Positions 9,612 through 17,304 of a stretch of DNA of 64,000 nucleotides are shown piece by piece (position 1 is the first letter of the stretch; every line of letters starts with the position of its first letter). Made by a program: the position numbers and the translations under genes. This DNA is from Actinobacillus succinogenes 130Z (GTDB lineage Bacteria > Pseudomonadota > Gammaproteobacteria > Enterobacterales > Pasteurellaceae). The stretch covers positions 1,798,001 to 1,862,000 of the forward strand of contig NC_009655.1 in assembly GCF_000017245.1 (NCBI RefSeq), read 5' to 3'. The notes beneath the pieces were generated by a model, which worked only from the letters and a program-made list of their open reading frames with translations, was not told the DNA's origin and searched no databases.

Positions 9612-9686
9612 ATAAAGCCGAATACCCTCCGCCTACTAAAGAGCGGTCGTTTTTTCAGAAAATTTTGCAAAAATCCCCCAAAAAAA

Positions 9687-9709
9687 CACCGCTTGTCAAA
9701 CAAGCGGTG
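9687..9709 (-). terminator. Terminator built from inverted Actinobacillus-type uptake signals
   Basis: CACCGCTTGT and ACAAGCGGTG form a ten-base stem with a three-base loop. On the minus strand it is followed by a T-run (the A-run at 9680-9686). It terminates the GST gene ending at 9725. Confidence 0.85.
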
Positions 9710-9724
9710 CATGCATTTTCAATG

Positions 9725-10351
9725 TTAAAACCGGCTCAAATCCAGCCCGCCGGCTGTTTTTCCATTGGCTTTTAAATAGCTCGGGTGGTTTTCGATTTGT
9801 TCCAAATAGCGGCTGATATTCGGATAATCGGTTTTCTCCACATAATTCAAGCCCCATTGCAGCGGGAAGCTCAACGCGAAATCCGCACCGGTCAGTTGTT
9901 CGCCGACAATCCATTTTTTGCCTTCGAGGGTTTGTTCGACGTGGTTGAAATACAAACCGACTTGGGCGTTAGTGTATTGGGCGAAGTCGCCTAAATCTCC
10001 TTTTTTCGACACCAATGCCAGCAGGTTTGCCGAGAACATGGAGGCGGAAACCGCCAGCCAGTAGACATAGTTGGAATAGGCATCGGTTTGGCGGGCAGGT
10101 GTGAAGCGGTTTTCAGAATCGTAGCGGTCGAGCAGGTGCTGGATAATCGCATTGCCTTCCGCCAACACTAAACCGCCGTCCTGCAACACGGGGGCTTTGC
10201 CGAGCGGGTGTTGGGCTTTGAGTTCCGCCGGGGCGAAGCCCGTGTCTTCCAAACGGTCGTAGATTTTCAGTTCGTAATCCAAGCCTAAGGCTTCCAACAG
10301 CCACACAATGCGGTGGGAACAGGATTGTTTGAGATAATGTAAGGTAATCAT
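9725..10351 (-). CDS. Glutathione S-transferase-like protein
   Basis: A 208-residue protein with the N-terminal thioredoxin-like GST fold (MITLHYLKQSCSHRIVWLLEALG, then LKAQHPLGKAPVLQDGGLVLAEGNAIIQHLL) and an all-helical C-terminal domain (TGADFALSFPLQWGLNYVE). Glutathione-binding features PVL and the acidic-Asn/Ser turn near residues 54-67 are present. It is the second of two tandem GST genes (gap ten bases to the next), probably one transcript with the quinone reductase upstream. Likely role: conjugation or reductive detoxification of electrophiles; substrate not evident. Confidence 0.88.
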   Translation of the reverse strand: MITLHYLKQSCSHRIVWLLEALGLDYELKIYDRLEDTGFAPAELKAQHPLGKAPVLQDGGLVLAEGNAIIQHLLDRYDSENRFTPARQTDAYSNYVYWLAVSASMFSANLLALVSKKGDLGDFAQYTNAQVGLYFNHVEQTLEGKKWIVGEQLTGADFALSFPLQWGLNYVEKTDYPNISRYLEQIENHPSYLKANGKTAGGLDLSRF

Positions 10352-10361
10352 ATTTTCTCCT

Positions 10362-10967
10362 TTAACCTAAATGTACTTCGCCCACGCGTTCGCAGGCTTT
10401 GCGATAGCTCGGGTGGCTTTCCACTTGGCTGACAAAACGGCGGATGTTCGGGAAGCGGTCTTTTTCTACGAACAATAGCGCAAATTGCAGTGCGAACGAC
10501 ATCATTATATCGGCTGCGGTGAAGGTGTCGCCCAAAAACCATGTTTTGCCGTTCAGGCTGTTTTCGATATAGTTGATGTGCAAGTCAAATTGCGTCTGGC
10601 AGAACACTTCGGCCTTGCCTTCCGCAAAATATTTCAGCACAAAAGCCCCCATCGCCGAACCCTCGGCATAATGCAGCCATTGCAAATATGACGCATAGTC
10701 GGACGAGCTGATTTCAGGTTGTAAACGCCCGTTGCCGTAGCGTGCCAGAATATATTCCACAATCGCCCCGCTTTCCGCCACCACCACGCCGTCATCGGAA
10801 ATCAACGGCGATTTGCCCAGCGGATGAATATCCCGCAAGGCTTGCGGTGCAAGTTTGGTCACGGGGTCGCGCTTAAATTCCTGCACTTCGTATGGAATAC
10901 CGAGCTCTTCCAACAGCCATGCCACGCGTTGCGAACGGGAATTTTCGAGATTGTATAAAGTAATCAT
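10362..10967 (-). CDS. Glutathione S-transferase-like protein (paralogue)
   Basis: A 201-residue GST with ENSRSQRVAWLLEELGIPYEV at the N-terminus, DIHPLGKSPLISDDG and AESGAIVEYIL for glutathione binding, and TAADIMMSFALQ in the C-terminal helical domain. It resembles its downstream neighbour across the whole length, so the pair probably arose by tandem duplication and diverged. It is followed after ten bases by the second GST and preceded after eighteen by the quinone reductase gene. Confidence 0.88.
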   Translation of the reverse strand: MITLYNLENSRSQRVAWLLEELGIPYEVQEFKRDPVTKLAPQALRDIHPLGKSPLISDDGVVVAESGAIVEYILARYGNGRLQPEISSSDYASYLQWLHYAEGSAMGAFVLKYFAEGKAEVFCQTQFDLHINYIENSLNGKTWFLGDTFTAADIMMSFALQFALLFVEKDRFPNIRRFVSQVESHPSYRKACERVGEVHLG

Positions 10968-10985
10968 ATTTTCTCCTTTTTCACA

Positions 10986-11540
10986 TTACAGGCTTTGAAT
11001 TTGTTTGATTAAGCGGTCGGCGTGGTCGTCGGCTTTGGCTTGCACTTGGGCTAAATCGTCTTCCGAACTCACGCCCGGAATGTAGAGCATTCCGCTGCTA
11101 TGTACCGGAGCCTGCCACACCAAGCCTGAAAATTTCGCCGTATCTTTTAACGGTGCCAGCAAGTCGTCAAGACGGTGGAACAGTGCGCCGTTGTAGCCCT
11201 CTTCGCCACCGCCGACAGTATATGAAAAAATCACTTTTTTGCCGTGCAGTTTGTCGCCGTCCGTGCCATAAGCGAAGCCGTAGGCGAACACGTCATCAAA
11301 ATAGCGTTTGAGAATGGCGGGAATGCTGTACCAGTGCATCGGGTATTGGAAAACCACCACATCGGCCTGCACCAACGCCGCCTGTTCGGCTGCGACATCC
11401 ATCGCCTGATTGCCGTAACGCCCCGCCAAATCGTGTACTTGCACGTTGCCGATCTCGCTTTCCAAGCGTTTAAGAATGCGCGCATTGGCGGTTGAATGAG
11501 ATAAATCGCTATGGCCTGAAATGACTAATACGTTTTTCAT
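10986..11540 (-). CDS. Flavodoxin-fold NAD(P)H:quinone oxidoreductase (KefF/MdaB/YwrO-like)
   Basis: A 184-residue flavodoxin-like oxidoreductase. It begins KNVLVISGHSDLSHSTAN (FMN/FAD phosphate loop). It carries VVFQYPMHWYSIPAILKRY and a YGTDGDKLHGKKVIFSYTVGG segment typical of this family. Such enzymes reduce quinones by two electrons and, as KefF, also gate glutathione-regulated potassium efflux; no kef channel gene is nearby. It probably heads a transcript with the two GST genes. A Haemophilus-type uptake core lies just upstream (11568-11576). Confidence 0.87.
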   Translation of the reverse strand: MKNVLVISGHSDLSHSTANARILKRLESEIGNVQVHDLAGRYGNQAMDVAAEQAALVQADVVVFQYPMHWYSIPAILKRYFDDVFAYGFAYGTDGDKLHGKKVIFSYTVGGGEEGYNGALFHRLDDLLAPLKDTAKFSGLVWQAPVHSSGMLYIPGVSSEDDLAQVQAKADDHADRLIKQIQSL

Positions 11541-11667
11541 TGCTGTGTCCTCTCTGTCGGATAAATAAAGTGCGGTCGATTTTTACCCGCTTCGCCCATC
11601 CCTTTGGAGTCGTCGGCGAAGCCAAGGTTCAAACGCAGGCGTTTTTGCAAATTTCCGCCGAAAAACG

Positions 11668-11712
11668 ACCGCTTGTCGGGCTGAATGCTGTCTGAAAAGT
11701 TTCAGACGGCCT
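11668..11712. other. Adjacent Actinobacillus-type and neisserial uptake sequences
   Basis: ACCGCTTGT (11668-11676) is followed nine bases later by ATGCTGTCTGAA (11685-11696, one mismatch to the DUS) and TTCAGACGGCCT (11701-11712). The last is the complement of the AGGCCGTCTGAA variant. The two DUS copies form a hairpin beyond the esterase stop (11737), so they may serve as its terminator. Two unrelated uptake dialects in 45 bp is unusual. Confidence 0.8.
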
Positions 11713-11736
11713 CGGCAAATATTTCATGCTGCGGGG

Positions 11737-12771
11737 TTACTCCGCCAGCATCCGTTGTATCGCCTGCGTGCGTGCGGCTTTGTAATCGCGGGTTTGCGGG
11801 CTTTGCGGGTTGACCGCTTCAAACGCGTGGTAAACGCCCGAAATCAACTGGAAATCCGTCGGTACGCCCGCCTGAATAAGGCGGTTGGCGTAGTCCAGAT
11901 TTTCATTGACGAACAAATCCAGGCTGCCGGCCATCATATAGGTGCGGGGCAGGCCGGACAGGTTCTGGGCGGTGGCGGCGGAGTAATAAGGCATTTGGTC
12001 TGCGGCGATGGTCTGCCCGCCTTTGAGCGTCTCCCAGCCGATGCGGTTCATCTGCGCCGTCCAGACGAATTCGCCGGCGTAGCGGCTGTCATACGGCGAT
12101 TGCGCCGTGCCGGTGCGGTAATCCAGCATCGGGTAAATCAGCACCTGCCCTTTGGGTTTGAACTCACCCTTATCCCGCACTTTTAGGGCAAGGCGCGCCG
12201 CCAGACCGCCGCCCGCGCTTTCGCCCATCAGAATAAATTTTTCTTTATCGATTTTAAATTGATCGGCGTGATTCAGCATATAGGCCAGCCCGTGGTAGGC
12301 ATCGTCGATGTCTGCCGGAAACGGGGCTTCGGGAGCCAAACGGTATTCCACGCTCACCACCGCCACTTGGTTGAGCCGCGCCAGCTCCGCCAGCGATTCG
12401 TTGTTTTGGCGGGCGTTGCCGATTAAATAGCCGTCGCCGTGTATAAAGTAGACCACCGGCCATTGTTGTTTGTTACCGCCCTCGGGATAATAAACGTACA
12501 AATCCACCGCAGGCTGGCTGCCCCGCTTCGGTGCGGTCAATTTGGCGTTCGGCTGCACCGGAGAAGCCTCTGCCGCTTCTAAAAACAGCCGGTTAACCGC
12601 AGCCAGCCCTTTTTTGTCCTGCAATTGGGCGGCATCGATTTTGAGAGCGGAAAGCAGCGCGGGATCTTTGTATTCGGGGGCGAGCAAGTGCGAAGATGTG
12701 CCGCTCGGCTGGGCTGCGGCGGTAAGAGCCGCGCTCAGTGCCATTCCCAAAAGAAGCGATTTGAATTTCAT
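11737..12771 (-). CDS. Secreted alpha/beta hydrolase of the hormone-sensitive-lipase type
   Basis: A 344-residue esterase with a signal peptide (MKFKSLLLGMALSAALTAAA). The oxyanion motif HGDG (111-114) replaces the usual HGGG. The nucleophile is Ser185 in GESAGGG, and the C-terminal GVYHAFE supplies the His. The start at 12771 is chosen because it begins the signal peptide. A longer frame opening at 12882 starts inside the neisserial uptake sequence and is not credible. The protein is probably periplasmic and acts on small esters. Confidence 0.85.
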   Translation of the reverse strand: MKFKSLLLGMALSAALTAAAQPSGTSSHLLAPEYKDPALLSALKIDAAQLQDKKGLAAVNRLFLEAAEASPVQPNAKLTAPKRGSQPAVDLYVYYPEGGNKQQWPVVYFIHGDGYLIGNARQNNESLAELARLNQVAVVSVEYRLAPEAPFPADIDDAYHGLAYMLNHADQFKIDKEKFILMGESAGGGLAARLALKVRDKGEFKPKGQVLIYPMLDYRTGTAQSPYDSRYAGEFVWTAQMNRIGWETLKGGQTIAADQMPYYSAATAQNLSGLPRTYMMAGSLDLFVNENLDYANRLIQAGVPTDFQLISGVYHAFEAVNPQSPQTRDYKAARTQAIQRMLAE

Positions 12772-12835
12772 CTTATATTCTCCGTGTGAAATTTTAAAAG
12801 TACCGTCAAATTTTGCAGATTTTCGCTGAAAAACG

Positions 12836-12882
12836 ACCGCTTGTTGACAAAATGCCGTCTGAAAGGCACTTTCAGACGGCAT
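12836..12882. terminator. Actinobacillus-type uptake core followed by a DUS hairpin
   Basis: ACCGCTTGT (12836-12844) is followed by ATGCCGTCTGAA (12852-12863) and its exact inverted copy TTCAGACGGCAT (12871-12882). The hairpin lies eight bases beyond the ohr stop at 12890 and is likely the ohr terminator. Its left flank belongs to the esterase promoter region. Confidence 0.85.
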
Positions 12883-12889
12883 CAGTCAA

Positions 12890-13321
12890 TTACAAATCAA
12901 TGGTTTGAATCACATTCACGTGTAAACGTACGTCCACATTGCCGCGGGTAGCGTTGGAATACGGGCAGGTTTCGTGTGCTTTTTCGATTAAGGTTTTCGC
13001 TTCTTCTGCACTAATGCCTTCCACCGTGATGGTGATGTCAATTTCAAAGCTGAATGCACCGCCCGGTTTTTGACCGATGCCCACGCCGACGGTTGTTGAA
13101 TGTTTGGTCGGTTTGATGCCTAATGTCGGTGCAATGTGAATGATGGCATTGTCAAAGCACGCCGCATAGCCCATAGCGAAAAGTTGCTCGGGGTTGGTGC
13201 CAACTTTGCCGCTTTCGTTTTGGAAACCGACCAAATCGAAGCCGATTGAGCCGTCGTCTACTTGGGTACGGCCGTCGCGACCGCCGGTTGCTGTGGCTGA
13301 AGTATGGTAAAAGATTTTCAT
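12890..13321 (-). CDS. ohr: Organic hydroperoxide resistance protein (Ohr/OsmC family)
   Basis: A 143-residue Ohr-type thiol peroxidase reducing organic hydroperoxides. The peroxidatic Cys55 sits in GYAACFDNA and the resolving Cys119 in ETCPYSNATRGN, both in the Ohr (not OsmC) context. The gene is preceded by one exact DUS and a 32-bp direct-repeat element (13393-13424). A possible -10 TAAGAT lies between them on the minus strand, so it is likely controlled by the AraC regulator proposed here. Confidence 0.93.
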   Translation of the reverse strand: MKIFYHTSATATGGRDGRTQVDDGSIGFDLVGFQNESGKVGTNPEQLFAMGYAACFDNAIIHIAPTLGIKPTKHSTTVGVGIGQKPGGAFSFEIDITITVEGISAEEAKTLIEKAHETCPYSNATRGNVDVRLHVNVIQTIDL

Positions 13322-13368
13322 ATTTTCGTCCTTTTGTGATTGGGTTGGAATGCAAACATCTTAGCGCA

Positions 13369-13380
13369 ATGCCGTCTGAA
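13369..13380 (+). other. Neisserial DNA uptake sequence (single)
   Basis: Exact ATGCCGTCTGAA, unpaired. It sits between the direct-repeat element and the presumed -10 of ohr, so it is part of the promoter spacer. Confidence 0.9.
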
Positions 13381-13392
13381 AACGGTAGCCTG

Positions 13393-13424
13393 TTTCTCTA
13401 AGATGCTTGCCTGTTTCTCTAAAT
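13393..13424 (-). promoter_or_regulatory. Candidate AraC-family operator upstream of ohr
   Basis: Two TTTCTCTAA half-sites start at 13393 and 13414, exactly 21 bp apart, with CTTGCCT between them. It matches three other sites in the window (14531-14562, 15972-16003, 22882-22912); 25 of 32 positions agree with the 15972 copy by hand count. It is 72 bp from the ohr start. Its inner edge is about 29 bp from a possible TAAGAT -10 on the minus strand. Confidence 0.55.
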
Positions 13425-13425
13425 T

Positions 13426-14094
13426 TTATTGATGAAATACCACGGTTTCGCTTTGCGGGGCGCGCGGCTGAACGTAGTTGTTGGCCGTCGAATCGGGTTT
13501 GGGTCTGCCGAACGACATGCCCAACACCAATTTGTAATTATCGGGCACGTTTAATTCTTGGCGAACCGTATCGGGGCTGTAAGTCAAAGCGATTTGCGGC
13601 ACGCTGCCGAAGCCGTGGGCGGTCAGCGACAGCATAAAGTTTTGCGCCAGCATACCGACATCTAATGCGGTGAACACGTTATCGGTAATATCGGGCATAA
13701 AGAAAAAGGCGGCGTGCGGCGCACCGTAAAAACGGGCGTTTTCTTCGGCAAAACTTTTACGCCCCGCTTTATCTTCACGCAAAATGCCGAATGCGTCATA
13801 CAGGCGTTTGTAAGAATCGCGCATACGCTCTTCATACACCCCGCTGAAGGCTTGCTGATCAAAGACAAAATCGGGGGCAAGATTGCCACTGCGGAAACCT
13901 TCTACCAGCTTGTCCGACAAGCGTTTTAACGCCGCACCTGAAACGATGTGAACCACCCAAGGCTGGGCATTTACGGCCGAAGGCGCACGCAGCGCATCTT
14001 TTAAAACCGCATCCATTTCTTCTTTGGTCAGCGGCTCCGGCAGGTATTCGCGAATAGATTTGCGTGTTTGCGTTGCGGTTGAAAAATCCAGCAT
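13426..14094 (-). CDS. Nitroreductase family flavoprotein
   Basis: A 222-residue FMN-dependent nitroreductase. TRKSIREYLPEPLTKEEMDAVL and RAPSAVNAQPWVVHIV are the N-terminal FMN-binding signature. ALDVGMLAQNFMLSLTAHGFGSVP and the C-terminal LGMSFGRPK are also family-typical. It probably uses NAD(P)H to reduce nitroaromatics, quinones or enones. The start has a strong AGGAGG ribosome site and lies 20 bp after the MmcQ-like gene, so the two are probably cotranscribed. Confidence 0.92.
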   Translation of the reverse strand: MLDFSTATQTRKSIREYLPEPLTKEEMDAVLKDALRAPSAVNAQPWVVHIVSGAALKRLSDKLVEGFRSGNLAPDFVFDQQAFSGVYEERMRDSYKRLYDAFGILREDKAGRKSFAEENARFYGAPHAAFFFMPDITDNVFTALDVGMLAQNFMLSLTAHGFGSVPQIALTYSPDTVRQELNVPDNYKLVLGMSFGRPKPDSTANNYVQPRAPQSETVVFHQ

Positions 14095-14114
14095 TTTACT
14101 ATCCTCCTAAAAGA

Positions 14115-14486
14115 TTATTTCTTGGTTAAGTCATAGCTCCAATCAAGCAGTTTTTTCATTTCATCAAAATCAAAACCGCGATCAAGCACAATCGTCAGCC
14201 AATGCTTTTTGTTCATATGGTAAGCAGGCAAAACATTTTCATCTTGCTGCAAAATGCTGACCATCTCGGGCGCGCATTTGAGCGTAACGACATCGGATGC
14301 CCCCTCGCCCGCCAACCCTAAACTGCTGTTCGGCACGGTCATCAGCAAGGCAAACCACTTTCGTTTTGCATTTTGGTGGCGCAATACCGCAATCGCATAA
14401 GACGGGTATTTATCCGCAAAAAGAAATTCGGGTTCTACGCCGTATTGGGTTTCGGCATAATGAAAAACAGCTTGCCGTTGGCTCAT
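14115..14486 (-). CDS. MmcQ/YjbR family DNA-binding-like protein
   Basis: A 123-residue protein of the MmcQ/YjbR fold (PEFLFADKYPSYAIAVLRHQNAKRKWFALLM, then KCAPEMVSILQQDENVLPAYHMNKKHWLTIVLD). The family looks like a double-wing DNA-binding fold, but its function is not established. The start at 14486 has AAGGAG six bases upstream. Longer frames upstream run through the hpcH-like gene region and a DUS. It begins a short transcript with the nitroreductase. Confidence 0.8.
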   Translation of the reverse strand: MSQRQAVFHYAETQYGVEPEFLFADKYPSYAIAVLRHQNAKRKWFALLMTVPNSSLGLAGEGASDVVTLKCAPEMVSILQQDENVLPAYHMNKKHWLTIVLDRGFDFDEMKKLLDWSYDLTKK

Positions 14487-14518
14487 AGCAAACTCCTTGG
14501 ATGTATCGTGACGGACAA

Positions 14519-14530
14519 ATGCCGTCTGAA
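14519..14530 (+). other. Neisserial DNA uptake sequence (single)
   Basis: Exact ATGCCGTCTGAA, unpaired, directly next to the direct-repeat element at 14531-14562 and upstream of the mmcQ-like gene. This is the same order as at ohr. Confidence 0.9.
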
Positions 14531-14562
14531 AGCCTCTAAAATGCTTGCCTTTTTCTACAAAT
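14531..14562 (-). promoter_or_regulatory. Candidate AraC-family operator upstream of the mmcQ-like/nitroreductase pair
   Basis: The segment aligns without gaps to the ohr element (25 of 32 by hand count): CTCTAAAATGCTTGCCT followed by TTTCTACAAA. The first half-site is weaker than in the other copies. It lies 45 bp upstream of the MmcQ-like start at 14486. Confidence 0.5.
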
Positions 14563-14602
14563 TTATTTATCGCAGGGACAGGGATAAACCCTCTCCCTAC
14601 GG

Positions 14603-15394
14603 TTATTTTTTCAAATTCCGGCACGCTTCCAGCATACTGTCTGCGGCGTGGGCAAGGAGAACAGTATCCGCGCCCACCACTACGAAGCTCGCGCCCCATT
14701 CGATGTAACGTTGGGCTTCTTCCGGGCTGCCTGCAATGGTGCCGACCGGTTTACCGAAACGGCGAATGTCGGTAATCAGTTTTTTGATGGTCGCCTGCAT
14801 TTCTTCGCCCGAGAAGTCGCCGTGGTAGCCCATATCCACCGCCAAGTCCGCCGGGCCTAAGAAAATAGCGTCCACACCGTCGGTTTTGGTGATGGCTTCC
14901 ACATTTTCCACGCCTTTTTTACTTTCAATTTGCACCGCAAGGAACAGTTCGTCTTCGGCGTGTTTGATGTATTCGGGCAATCTCGCCCAACGCCCTGCCC
15001 GCACGGCCGGCGCGCCGAAACCACGTTTGCCGCGTGGCGGGTAATACATCGATTCCGCTACATATTCCGCCTGCTCGCCCGATTCCACCATCGGCGCGAT
15101 GATGGACTGAATGCCTGCGTCCAGCAGTTGTTTGATTAACGCGCGGTCGGCCTCCAACGGGCGCACCACCACGTGGCTGTCGTAAGCGGCAATGGCGCGG
15201 GCTTGGTCGATAACGGTTTCGATGGTGTTCGGCCCGTGTTCGCCGTCGATCCAAATGAAGTCATAGCACGAACCTGCCACGATTTCCGCGTTCACCGCCG
15301 AACCCGACACCAAACCGAAACCGATTTGCGTTTGGTGCCGCATCACCGCTTTTTTAAACGGATTGTGTAAGAATGATTTATCAAATACTTTCAT
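14603..15394 (-). CDS. HpcH/HpaI family aldolase
   Basis: A 263-residue class II pyruvate aldolase of the HpcH/HpaI family. The metal and pyruvate site is visible in YDFIWIDGEHGPNTIET (His near 54), VVVRPLEAD, VQIESKKGVENVEAI and DAIFLGPADLAVDMG. Family members cleave 4-hydroxy-2-oxo acids to pyruvate and an aldehyde. No aromatic degradation genes are adjacent, so the substrate is unknown. It lies 34 bp after the bacterioferritin-like gene on the same strand. CTCGCCTTTTTCTCTTA at 15399-15415 in that gap resembles one half-site of the direct-repeat element. Confidence 0.85.
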   Translation of the reverse strand: MKVFDKSFLHNPFKKAVMRHQTQIGFGLVSGSAVNAEIVAGSCYDFIWIDGEHGPNTIETVIDQARAIAAYDSHVVVRPLEADRALIKQLLDAGIQSIIAPMVESGEQAEYVAESMYYPPRGKRGFGAPAVRAGRWARLPEYIKHAEDELFLAVQIESKKGVENVEAITKTDGVDAIFLGPADLAVDMGYHGDFSGEEMQATIKKLITDIRRFGKPVGTIAGSPEEAQRYIEWGASFVVVGADTVLLAHAADSMLEACRNLKK

Positions 15395-15428
15395 TAATCT
15401 CGCCTTTTTCTCTTAGAGATGATGGAAA

Positions 15429-15881
15429 TTACATCTGTTTCATTAAATAATTTTGGTAACCGATTTTTTCGATTAAACCGAGATGTTCCGCCAACCAGTT
15501 GGTGTGTTCTTGTTCGTCCACAATAAATTCTTCAAACATACGGCGGGTGATGTAGTCATCGCTGAAGGCTCGTACCGCTTCATTTAATGCCGTCATACCG
15601 GCGTAACCTTCTTTTAAATCGTATTCAAGTTGATCACGAACCTCAGTAAATACCGGGTAATCATCAATCGCCACTTCGGGGGTTACGCCTAATTCTAATA
15701 AACGTGCATTAACACGTTGCGCTTCTTGCCATTCTCCATTTGCTTCTTCCTGCATTTTGTCGGCTAATTTGTGGAAACCTTGTTGGCGGATAATTTCCGC
15801 ATGAATACTATGTTGTTGTGAATTACCGAACCACGCTCTTGCGAAACTCTTTAAGATTTCAATTTGTTTATTGTTACTCAT
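15429..15881 (-). CDS. Bacterioferritin-like protein lacking the heme methionine
   Basis: A 150-residue four-helix protein. Its C-terminus FIVDEQEHTNWLAEHLGLIEKIGYQNYLMKQM and central HKLADKMQEEANGEWQEAQ align with bacterioferritin. In that alignment the position of the heme ligand Met52 is Trp, and the ferroxidase His54 becomes an acidic residue. Glu51 and the last E-x-x-H remain. It may therefore be a heme-free ferritin relative with an altered metal site. The start at 15881 has AGGTG upstream; a GTG three codons earlier is less likely. The direct-repeat element at 15972-16003 lies 91 bp upstream. Confidence 0.7.
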   Translation of the reverse strand: MSNNKQIEILKSFARAWFGNSQQHSIHAEIIRQQGFHKLADKMQEEANGEWQEAQRVNARLLELGVTPEVAIDDYPVFTEVRDQLEYDLKEGYAGMTALNEAVRAFSDDYITRRMFEEFIVDEQEHTNWLAEHLGLIEKIGYQNYLMKQM

Positions 15882-15956
15882 AATATTCACCTTCTATATT
15901 AATGGTTGTTTTATCTATCCCGTGTTGGGATGTATTCAGTATATTGCTTTTGACTA

Positions 15957-16003
15957 ACAAGCGGTATATTATTTCTCCAAATTACTTGCCTATTTCTCCA
16001 AAC
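15957..16003 (-). promoter_or_regulatory. Candidate AraC-family operator between the bacterioferritin-like and Old Yellow Enzyme genes
   Basis: An ACAAGCGGT core (15957-15965) is followed by the direct-repeat element at 15972-16003. TTTCTCCAAA starts at 15972 and again at 15993, a 21-bp period. The same block with its CAAGCGGTATATTAT flank recurs before araC (22866-22912). On the minus strand a TATACT -10 lies about 28 bp beyond the inner half-site, so the bacterioferritin-like gene is the natural target. Confidence 0.6.
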
Positions 16004-16034
16004 TTTTCGCATTAGACCAAAATCTCTTTTACGC

Positions 16035-16110
16035 TATATTTTCCAATTTATCAAAACTCATTTAATTCTCCATTGCTTTTTCAGCAAATATAAATCCGTA
16101 AAATAGCCGC
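16035..16110 (+). promoter_or_regulatory. Shared 76-bp promoter module, copy 1 (Old Yellow Enzyme operon)
   Basis: This stretch aligns without gaps to 20736-20811 (57 of 76 identical by hand count) and to 19388-19463. It has an upstream box TTTTCCAA...CAAAACT...TTT, a poor -35 and a TAAAAT -10 at 16099-16104. The upstream box sits where a class I activator binds, about 40-60 bp before the -10. Confidence 0.6.
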
Positions 16111-16149
16111 CAACCAAACCACCTATATAACCCAATATGGAGAATGAAA

Positions 16150-17295
16150 ATGATGAATCCCAAATACGCCCCTTTGTTTACCCCTTATACGCTCAACAAC
16201 GGTGTGGAGATCAAAAACCGCCTGACGGTCGCACCGCTGACCATTTACGACTCGGGCGAAGACGGCGAGATGACGGAAGCAGGCCGCCGTTTCTGGCAGA
16301 ACCGTTTTGAAGGTTTCGGCTTGTACATTATGCCCTTTACCAACGTCCATCCGAGCAGTATCGGCTTTGAAAGCCCGAACGCTTTTGACGAACGCCACTT
16401 GCCGACCCTGCGTGAATATGCCGAACTCGCCCACCGACAAGGGGCGAAAGCGGTGGTACAGATTGCCCATTCAGGCAGCCGTGCCGACCACTCAATGACG
16501 CAAGGGTACGATGTCGTCGCCCCGACCGGCGATATGTACGGACGTTTTCGCACAATGACCGAACAAGAAGTATGGGAGATGGCGGACAGCTTCGCTTATG
16601 CGGCGGAATTAGTGATGAAAGCAGGCTTTGACGGCGTGGAAATCCACGGTGCGAACGGCTGGCTGATTCAGCAATTTATGTCGGCGGCGACCAATCTTCG
16701 CACCGATTATTGGGGCGGTTCGCTTGAAAAACGTATGCGTTTTCCGCTGACGATTGTGGACAAAATCGACGCAATCCGACAAAAACACAACCGCCCCGAT
16801 TTCATCATCGGTTACCGTTTCTCGCCTGAAGAACCCGGCGAACACGGCATCACAATGAAAGAAACGCTGGCATTGGTAGACGCTTTGCTGGAAAAACCGC
16901 TGCAATATCTGCACATCTCGCTGTGGGATTTCTACAAAAAAGTCCGCCGCGGGGCGGATACGAACCTGACCCGCATCCAAGTGGTTCACGACCGCATCAA
17001 CGGACGCTTGCCGTTTTTCGCTTCGGGCAATCTCTACACCGCGGACGATATGCTCAACGCCTACCAAACAGGCTGGGTGGAAAGTGTATCTATCGGCAAA
17101 AGCATTATGCTCAACCCGAATTTGGTGGAGCTGATCCAAACGGGACGAGAAGCGGAAATCGAAAGCACCTTCGACTGGGACAAAGCCGACTATTACCGCT
17201 ACACCCCTGCAATGCTGCAAGGCACAATGACAGGCACGGACTTCTTCCCGCCGTCAAAGCAGAATGGGGTGCGGTATAGAACGAATCATTTTTAG
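16150..17295 (+). CDS. Old Yellow Enzyme family NADH:flavin oxidoreductase
   Basis: A 381-residue FMN enzyme with a TIM-barrel fold that reduces activated alkenes, quinones or nitro compounds. It shows KNRLTVAPLTIYD near the N-terminus, VVQIAHSGSRA, GFDGVEIHGANGWLIQQFMS and DYWGGSLEKRMRFPL, which are OYE signatures. Of three in-frame ATGs, 16150 is preferred because GGAGA (16139-16143) is about seven bases upstream. The frame from 16144 would begin one base after the Shine-Dalgarno. It heads a plus-strand operon with an alpha/beta hydrolase, a tautomerase and a DsbA-like protein, driven by the shared promoter module. Confidence 0.92.
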   Translation: MMNPKYAPLFTPYTLNNGVEIKNRLTVAPLTIYDSGEDGEMTEAGRRFWQNRFEGFGLYIMPFTNVHPSSIGFESPNAFDERHLPTLREYAELAHRQGAKAVVQIAHSGSRADHSMTQGYDVVAPTGDMYGRFRTMTEQEVWEMADSFAYAAELVMKAGFDGVEIHGANGWLIQQFMSAATNLRTDYWGGSLEKRMRFPLTIVDKIDAIRQKHNRPDFIIGYRFSPEEPGEHGITMKETLALVDALLEKPLQYLHISLWDFYKKVRRGADTNLTRIQVVHDRINGRLPFFASGNLYTADDMLNAYQTGWVESVSIGKSIMLNPNLVELIQTGREAEIESTFDWDKADYYRYTPAMLQGTMTGTDFFPPSKQNGVRYRTNHF

Positions 17296-17304
17296 GGAGC
17301 AAAA

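Noticed and set aside
12772..12882. N-terminal extension of the esterase gene starting at 12882
   Set aside because: The ATG is the first codon of a neisserial uptake sequence (reading Met-Pro-Ser-Glu) and the extension precedes a clean signal peptide at 12771.
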